Part shown: one piece after another, positions 58,000-64,000 of the stretch
Layout of the letters: each line of letters begins with the position of its first letter
How positions within the stretch are numbered: the first letter of the stretch is position 1
Source of the DNA: Melampsora larici-populina 98AG31
Taxonomy: Eukaryota; Basidiomycota; Pucciniomycetes; Pucciniales; Melampsoraceae
Reading direction: 5' to 3'
Assembly (NCBI RefSeq): GCF_000204055.1
Contig: NW_006768776.1
Location: 1,728,820-1,792,819 of the forward strand
DNA: 64,000 nt
Program-made: the position numbers and the translations under genes
The notes under the pieces: generated by a model
Told to the model about the DNA's origin: nothing
Seen by the model: the letters and a program-made list of their open reading frames with translations, nothing else
Database searches by the model: none

Positions 58000-58610
58000 A
58001 AAAATAGGGGGTCTTTTCATAGTGGACATCGCACAGCCCTATCTGGAAACCAAAATTTCCTGTAGTGGGTCATGTGCAACGCTCGAGCTTGTATGTAACA
58101 TGTCCACATGCATAGCGGTACACATAGCGAGCGCTATGACCTGTAATATACTACATATACTACACATGCCCTCCACGCCCGAACCTGTATATGTCCATGC
58201 CCTCCGCCCCAGACCATTTACCCCTCGAGTACCCTTATTTTTCAACTTACACCCGATCCACCCTTCAACAAGTCTTCAATCACCTCATTCCACCACCCCA
58301 CCCTCACCGTTTTTACCTTCAATTCTCCACCATTTGGGCGAAAGTTATCAAGAGCAGCAATGACAAGATTGGGTCTGAGTGTCACTTGGTGTCACTTGTA
58401 GGATTACATGTAAGTACCAATCGACAAGTATAAAAGCTGTTTGATCAATTCACTGACCTTTCTCCTCTTGCCACCAATTCCAGTTTCATTGTTGGACCAC
58501 ATTTTCCCATCCAATTACATTCTATCTATCTCTTTTCCATCCTAATTATCTTCAACTGAACCATACAACTGCATCTCAAATTTTTCCAATTACACTGCTA
58601 CTGTGTCGTC

Positions 58611-61600
58611 ATGGTCCCATCAACCTCTCAGAGCAAACCAGATCGACTGATTCGATCAAACTCTCGGATCAATCTGGCTCTGCCGTCTACTGCCCCAACC
58701 CAGTTGCCTTCAGGGCGATCACTCCGGCCAAGGACACCAGTTAGACCATCTCCTGGCTTTGTCTTTGCTTTGCCCGACGCTCGACGATCTCTTCAGGTGG
58801 CATCTCTGACTCCCGGTCCCTCACATTCCAGCTCTCTGTTTGGCCCGATTGATCAGCTCTTTCTTGCTGTCCCTGAAGATGAGGACGATCTATTGGACCT
58901 TCAATCGCCTTCAACCGGAAAACCAAAGTGTCAGACCAAAAAACAGGTGACAAAGAAGAGAAAAAAAGTAAGCTGTTTAATCTTTTACTTTCCTTTGTTC
59001 TCAACAATCGCTTTCAATGATTAATTGATAAATATTATAATTTTCCATTTATAGGACGAGACAGTTCCTGACTGCGTAGATATTGATCAAGATTCTGGAG
59101 ACGAGATCATTCCGAGGAGACCCAGGACTGGTATCAGGGCTTCAAACCTGGCTCGGGTTCAAGAACTACTCAAGTACTTTCACCCTCCGATCTATCCTAA
59201 TGGCCAGGTTAGTCTGTTTTTGTTTTTGTTTTTGTTTTGAGTTTAGATACTAATATATGTTCTTCAGACGTCTGGTGATCCACGGCTTTATAGGTGTCGG
59301 TGGTGCCGTGGTCGATTCCTCAAGGGTTTGACTAGCTACTACAACCTGTACGGGCATCGGGATGGAAGCAAAGGTCGACCCGCTTTCCCCAGGCGGTCGG
59401 ATGCCATAGCGGCCGGTTTGGATCTTCCACCGTCGTGGGAGGAGCTGCAGAGATTGGTGCAGGCAAACAAATCAGGAACTCTTGATCATTTTATTTCTAA
59501 GGACAAGTTTAGTGTCGATCTTCTCAACTTGATGTGTGTCATCTGGGTGATTCGTCAAGCATTACCATGGGCTCGATTCCAAGACTGCTCTTTACGAGCA
59601 GCTTTCCGATTGGCAAACGTGTCGGCAGTATGGGCAGCAAACGCTGCCAAGCGTCTTTACTCGGGATTGCAACAGACGGTTCTGGAAACTATCAAGGTTC
59701 AAGGTAAATCTTCTTCTTGATCAAACTTTTGCCTATGTTTCTATCTTTTGACTTTATGATTCTTTTTGTTCTTTTCCCTCCTTTTCTTTTCTTTATCTCT
59801 TGGTCATCATCTAGAACAATTCAAGCAAGTTCTGCCTGATTCACGATGGCTGGACCACCCGTCGGAGCCGGTATGCCTTTATCGGAATGAATGTAACATT
59901 CATTGACGATAAGTGGGAGTTCCAGACATTCCATCTTAGTCTAAAGCTGGCCGCGTGGAACCATGCCAGTGTCCTACTTGCACGACCAGTGGCCCGATTC
60001 CTCATCAAGCATGGTCTACATGATAAGATAAGTTTTTTTTTATCTTTTTCCATTATCATCTTCAAACTTAAACCTGATTGGCTTTGTTTATCTACATGTT
60101 AGCCCAAACTACCGATTCGGGATCAAACAACCGCACCCTTGCTTATGAATTACAGCGGATGTTTCAAGAGGCTACCCCGAGTGTCGACTGGCCAGCAGGA
60201 CGTATGCAGATTCGCTGCTATGCTCACAAGCTAGCCCTGCTTGTTAAGCACGGTCTAGCCTTGATCGGTCTTGATCCCGGCCACACCAAGCCAACCACCC
60301 AGCCTCTTTTCAACGTTCCCACCCCTTCCATCACTCTTAACGATGAAACTGATGCAATGCAAGTTGAAGAAGACAATGAAACTGAAGATTCGGACGCTAG
60401 CAAATCTGGCAATGGCACTCGCGACTGTGAATCTGACAGTGACGGTGACCACAATGACCAAGTATCTCAATTCCCAGACCCTGCTGCCTTACCTAGTTCA
60501 AGAAGCCGACCTGACCTAGTGATTCAAGCAATCAAGAAGGTAAGCTCTCTCTTCACACTCTTACCAACTTTCTTCATCTCGATACTGATTTCAATCTCTG
60601 CAGATCGATCGAGTAAGCCGACTGATTGCTCGCCGTCCATCTCGACGTCTGGAATTCCGCAACCGTGCTAAGGAGTTGGGTAGGACTTTGCGTTGTCCTA
60701 TCCTTGGTGAGTCCAGCAAATGGAATGGCTTGCACCAGAGCCGATCAATCATGGTAGATGGAGCCGAGGTAAGACTTCCTTTCTTTGAGCTCAGTCGGTT
60801 TGAAGATCACTAAGAAATCACTTTATTTACAGGTTATAAATCAGATGTTAGCAAATGACGAGGAGGGTTATTTTGAGGAACTATCAATCTCAAAAAGCGA
60901 ATGGCTATGTGCATCTGCTTTGAATGAGGTTATGGAAGTGAGTACTTTGATATCTCTCTCGATCCTTCCACCTTATATTCATTTACTGATCCCTGATGTC
61001 TTGACTAGGTTATTGTGTTAGCTACCTCGAGGATCGAGGGCAATCATTCCACAGCAGCTATAATTTTACTCGACTATCACCGTGTCAGGACATCCCTTCA
61101 AAAACTCAATTCTTATACTCCATACGCCAGCCTTCAAAAATTGACGTCAAGCATGATCAGTCGCCTTGATTCTTACGAGTCAGAAGCTCTTGAATGTGAT
61201 GCTATTGTAGTCGCTACCGTCCTGAACCCTCGACTCAGGATGAAGTTCTTTGAACTTCATCATCCATCACATGTCACTCGCATCCAAAGAATTGTCAAAC
61301 AACATCTGGATTCTTATTCAATTCAATATCAAGCTAGTCATCCGGTCACAACAATCACCACTGTCCAGCAAGATAATACTGTCACTGATGACGAATACAA
61401 TGTATTTGCTTCTATGGCATCTGGACCTAACAATGATACCAAACAAGAACTTGAAGGTTACATATCAGGAAAATTTCCTCTTACCTGTGGCACACTTTTG
61501 TCGTGGTGGAAGGTACATATTCTTTCTTCATCATCTTATCTTTAACTTCAAAATTTCTGACTGTGTCTTATGCTTTAGGATAATTGTGGCGCATTTCCTG

Positions 61601-61827
61601 TCCTTGCCCTCATGGCTCGTGACTTTATGGGTTGTTCTGGAACAACCTGTTCTTGTGAAAGGATCTTTTCAGGTGCAGCTGACGTGTGCGGGTCCGATTG
61701 ATTGGCTATGACTAGCCGTACCATTGAGCGATGCGCTTCGTCTCGGGAGTGGCTCAAGGCTGGGATAAAGGTTCCTGGCGAGTTCTCTGAGGCTCTTACC
61801 TTGGTGGAGAACATGGAGAAGCGATGA
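58611..61827 (+). pseudogene. hAT-family transposase (one premature stop)
   Basis: Exons: 58611-58967, 59055-59207, 59268-59696, 59815-60031, 60103-60539, 60604-60768, 60833-60937, 61009-61512 and 61579-61827. They total 2616 nt in one frame of 871 residues. A zinc-finger-like RCRWCRGRF segment lies near residue 180. The catalytic core reads HDGWTTRRSRYAFIG, VTFIDDKWEFQ, KHGLHDK and TTDSGSNNRT, followed by RCYAHKLALLVKHGL. The C-terminal dimerisation region has EGNHSTAAIILLDYH, FPVLALMARD and CERIFSG. TGA at 61699-61701 interrupts just after GAADVCGSD, about 41 codons before the natural end (TIERCASSREWL). The enzyme would cut and paste the element with an 8-bp duplication. The stop lies late, so partial function cannot be excluded. 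Terminal inverted repeats were not securely found; a GGTATCCCCACCACC phrase near 62130 is a candidate right end. Confidence 0.88.
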
Positions 61828-62478
61828 CTTGATATCTCAATTATTTTTTCCTTTTCTTAATCATCATATCTTTTAGTTTACCTTCAAGTTAATTACTCTC
61901 TTTAAGTCAAAGTTTTCCTTTTTTCTTTTCCTACACTCACTCCCGATCTCACTTTTCAAGTCTCACTTTTCTTTTTTTTTCTTATATCTCGATCATTTAA
62001 ATTGCCTTCTACTTCATGACTATCTTTAATACAAGTTATTTCTTCTCTTTTTTTTCTATTGCTCTACTCTCTTACTCAGTTGTTTAATGGTTCTTGTATA
62101 TGTTTGTCACTTATTTTTTAAAGGATCCCGGTATCCCCACCACCCCCCCTTGGTAGCCCCACCACCCCCTCCCTTTCACAGCTAGTGAAAGCCTTACTTA
62201 CCAGTGACACAAGCTGTGACAGTAATGTCCAGTCGCACTGAAGGGTCTCTGGATTTTGTTTTCTCAAGTTTGCTCACAAAAGATCCTCTTGGCTCAGCAA
62301 TTCCATCATTCAATTAGAATCAAGTATTGAATATGAATAACTGGATGACTTGAATCAATATTACTCCGACCAATTGAAAAAGACGACCGATTGAAAACCA
62401 AGATTGAAGATCAGTGAGTCAGACCAATTCAAAATCAATGTACCATAACGATCGATTTTTTTTAGAGTGTCATCAACT
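61828..62478. other. hAT 3' flank and gypsy insertion site
   Basis: Pyrimidine-rich sequence follows the hAT gene, then a CCCCACCACCCC segment near 62130-62170. CAACT at 62474-62478 directly abuts the gypsy LTR and should be its 5-bp target copy. No gene seen. Confidence 0.45.
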
Positions 62479-62793
62479 TGTAAGGTTCAGAGGTTGAACC
62501 TTCACTGTGATCGTGGGGACAGCTTTGACAGCAAGGGATCACCTATAAAACGTCTCTATGCAATTCCAAACTGGCTCCGAGTAGGAGAGTCTCCTCTAAG
62601 TCAGTATCCCACACTAATAACCCAGTACAAGAGAAAGATAACAAAGAACTAAATGATCACATACCTGGCTCCGAGTAGGAGAGTCTCCTAAGGAGAAGAT
62701 TCACTCGGGAGCCAGGGCAAGACTATAACTATGATCTACTATCTAAACCCATAACCTCTGCCACGCCTCTGCCTGTAAGGCCATACCCTTACA
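62479..62793 (-). repeat. gypsy 3' LTR, 315 bp
   Basis: On the minus strand it begins TGTAAGG and ends CCTTACA, a 7-bp inverted terminus. A polypurine tract immediately precedes it. A 25-bp segment containing GGCTCCGAGTAGGAGAGTCT occurs twice inside (62571-62595 and 62665-62689). The 5' LTR lies beyond the window. Confidence 0.85.
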
Positions 62794-62805
62794 CCCTCCC
62801 CCTCT
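62794..62805 (-). other. gypsy polypurine tract
   Basis: AGAGGGGGAGGG on the minus strand lies directly before the LTR start. It would prime plus-strand DNA synthesis during reverse transcription. Confidence 0.8.
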
Positions 62806-63383
62806 AAAAAAAATCCTCCAAAACAAGACAACAAAACTCAAAAAGGAAAAAGAATAAAGAAAAAGAACCGGAACCGCACAAAACAAGCAAAGCAAAAAAA
62901 AAAGAAAAAGAAACGAAAAGGAAATCATCCGCCGATTGAGTTCGTGAAGTGAAGTCGTGAGTAATTCATGATTAAGCGACCAAGTAAGGGATGAGCTTGA
63001 AGGCAGATAAAAAAAAAGAAACAGAGAGAAAGAAAGAATGGCATAACTCGCCCCAAAAGCATTGGCATAACTCGCCCCAGAAAATTGAACTTGATGATTT
63101 GAACTAAAGCAAAAACAGAAAACAGAAAGAGAAACAAAGAAACCACAACCAGAAACAAAAAAAAGAAAGTAAAAAAAAAGAATCTTAACCACAATAGAGC
63201 AGTGCTTGAGCATCCTCCTTGAGATTCGCGCCGACGGTCGTACCATTCTCCTGGTGCAAAGAGTACAAAAACGGTCCAAGAATGTGCTCACAGAGTGGCC
63301 ATGGAGTTGTTTTGAAACGGTGTAGAGGTAGAGGCGGTGCGCATACTAAGGAGGGTCACTTACTTTTGGACGCTAGTCCCCTG

Positions 63384-63998
63384 CTAGACTGCTTCATCTT
63401 CCCACTTATAAGGCTTGAGCTTCGAAACGTGGAAAATCGGATGGGTCTTGTCGCCTTCAGCCAATTGGAGTTCGTAATTACGCCCGTCGTTCATTACCGT
63501 TTTGATTTGGTATGGTCCATCATACCGCGCCCTCAGTTTCGACACAGGACGTCCTTTTCCTCCAACGACCTGTTGTCTATCATGGCTATCTATTAACACC
63601 CAATCACCTTCTACCAGCTGTTCACTCCCCTTCCTCCTCTTGTTGTATTGAAGAGCTTGGTCGACCCTACTTGCCCAAAGTCTGTCCCTCCAATTCGCCC
63701 ACTCGACTCGCCGTTTTTCAATCCACCGATGCGCATCACTGTGTTGAAGTTGATACTCTAAATTGTTGGGAAAGAGTCGTGGTTGGCGACCGAAGACGAA
63801 ATGAAAGGGGCTGACTCCCGTCGACGAGTTCAAAGCGGAATTGATTGCAAATTCTACAGTGGGCAAGGAATCCAGCCACTTAGTATGTTTCGCCGCTGCC
63901 AAATGTCGGAGTATTTGACCCAAGGTTTCGTTGGACCTCTCGCTACGCCCATCGGATTGTGGGTGATACGACGTAGACAGTTTACCTTGACATTCAGG
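63384..63998 (-). CDS. gypsy integrase, C-terminal part (cut by window edge)
   Basis: The frame enters from the right edge with CQGKLSTSYHPQSDGRSERSN, where the Glu of the D-D-E triad lies in the usual STSYHPQTDGQSER motif. EFAINSALNSSTGVSPFHFVFG is the conserved helix after it. The C-terminal domain ends GPYQIKTVMNDGRNYELQL and HPIFHVSKLKPY, the usual gypsy integrase end. No chromodomain follows. The enzyme would insert the cDNA copy in the nucleus. Coding is undamaged over the 204 codons visible. Confidence 0.9.
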   Translation of the reverse strand, partial: PECQGKLSTSYHPQSDGRSERSNETLGQILRHLAAAKHTKWLDSLPTVEFAINSALNSSTGVSPFHFVFGRQPRLFPNNLEYQLQHSDAHRWIEKRRVEWANWRDRLWASRVDQALQYNKRRKGSEQLVEGDWVLIDSHDRQQVVGGKGRPVSKLRARYDGPYQIKTVMNDGRNYELQLAEGDKTHPIFHVSKLKPYKWEDEAV

Positions 63999-64000
63999 CG

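Larger units (their letters stand above)
62479..64000 (-). mobile_element. Ty3/gypsy retrotransposon, 3' portion
   Basis: The element enters from the right edge with integrase, then a spacer of about 580 bp, a polypurine tract and the LTR. In the spacer, GGCATAACTCGCCCCA occurs twice (about 63040 and 63064). The visible integrase frame is open to its natural stop, so the copy may be recent. Confidence 0.88.

Noticed and set aside
57950..62180. Terminal inverted repeats and 8-bp duplication for the hAT element
   Set aside because: A CCCCACCACC segment on the right has no clear inverted partner on the left, so element borders were not called.
62743..63291. 182-codon minus-strand frame rich in Phe, Leu and Ser
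   Set aside because: It reads through the A-rich spacer between the gypsy integrase and LTR and enters the LTR; composition is low-complexity.

Overview
This 64 kb window looks like accessory sequence from a rust fungus (Pucciniales). It has short spliced introns with GTAAGT-type donors and CTAAC/CTGAC branch points. It carries a KDZ-type transposase together with a Tet/JBP-like 2OG-Fe(II) dioxygenase, a pairing known from basidiomycetes and expanded in rusts. Nested LINE, copia, gypsy, hAT and Helitron elements fill most of the rest. Only one ordinary housekeeping gene is certain: the mitochondrial tRNA-modification GTPase MSS1/MnmE at 21965-24190. A second likely cellular gene is a small spliced eIF4E-binding-protein-like gene at 10527-11021.

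Layout. 448-7203: an almost full-length LINE on the minus strand, broken by a 467-bp hairpin-rich insert and by an in-frame TA-flanked MITE. 7.2-15.4 kb: mostly unassigned, with the 4E-BP-like gene and a field of palindromic repeats. 15.5-19.6 kb: a 3'-truncated copia element with several stop codons and a foldback element inside gag. 21.1-21.3 kb: an unusual A-B-A'-B' inverted repeat. 22-24.2 kb: MSS1. 24.6-27.8 kb: a 5'-truncated LINE. 28.0-33.1 kb: an AT-rich, non-autonomous Helitron carrying a dead ATG4 fragment. 33.1-33.8 kb: a LINE endonuclease fragment. 34.2-40.5 kb: two paralogous five-exon genes of unknown function on the plus strand. 41.2-51.2 kb: a KDZ transposase gene whose 11 exons join into a 973-residue frame although intron 6 is 6.2 kb long and holds a second Helitron plus a GC-rich MITE. 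51.6-53.0 kb: a satellite of about 177 bp. 53.4-54.9 kb: the Tet/JBP-like gene with a broken 5' exon. 56.2-57.9 kb: an OTU-like gene. 58.6-61.8 kb: a hAT transposase with one stop codon. 62.5-64.0 kb: the 3' end of a gypsy element with its LTR and polypurine tract.

How it fits together. KDZ, Tet/JBP and OTU-like genes lie in series on the minus strand. Arrays rich in TGCGTG/CACGCA occur in the spacers of this block, around the paralogous pair, and inside KDZ intron 1, so 37-58 kb may have been built or spread as one multigene mobile neighbourhood. The two Helitrons are placed by matching 3' termini (GC hairpin, exactly 8 nt, CTAG, then host T); their 5' ends were not found. All exon structures were deduced by hand from splice signals, frame continuity and family motifs.
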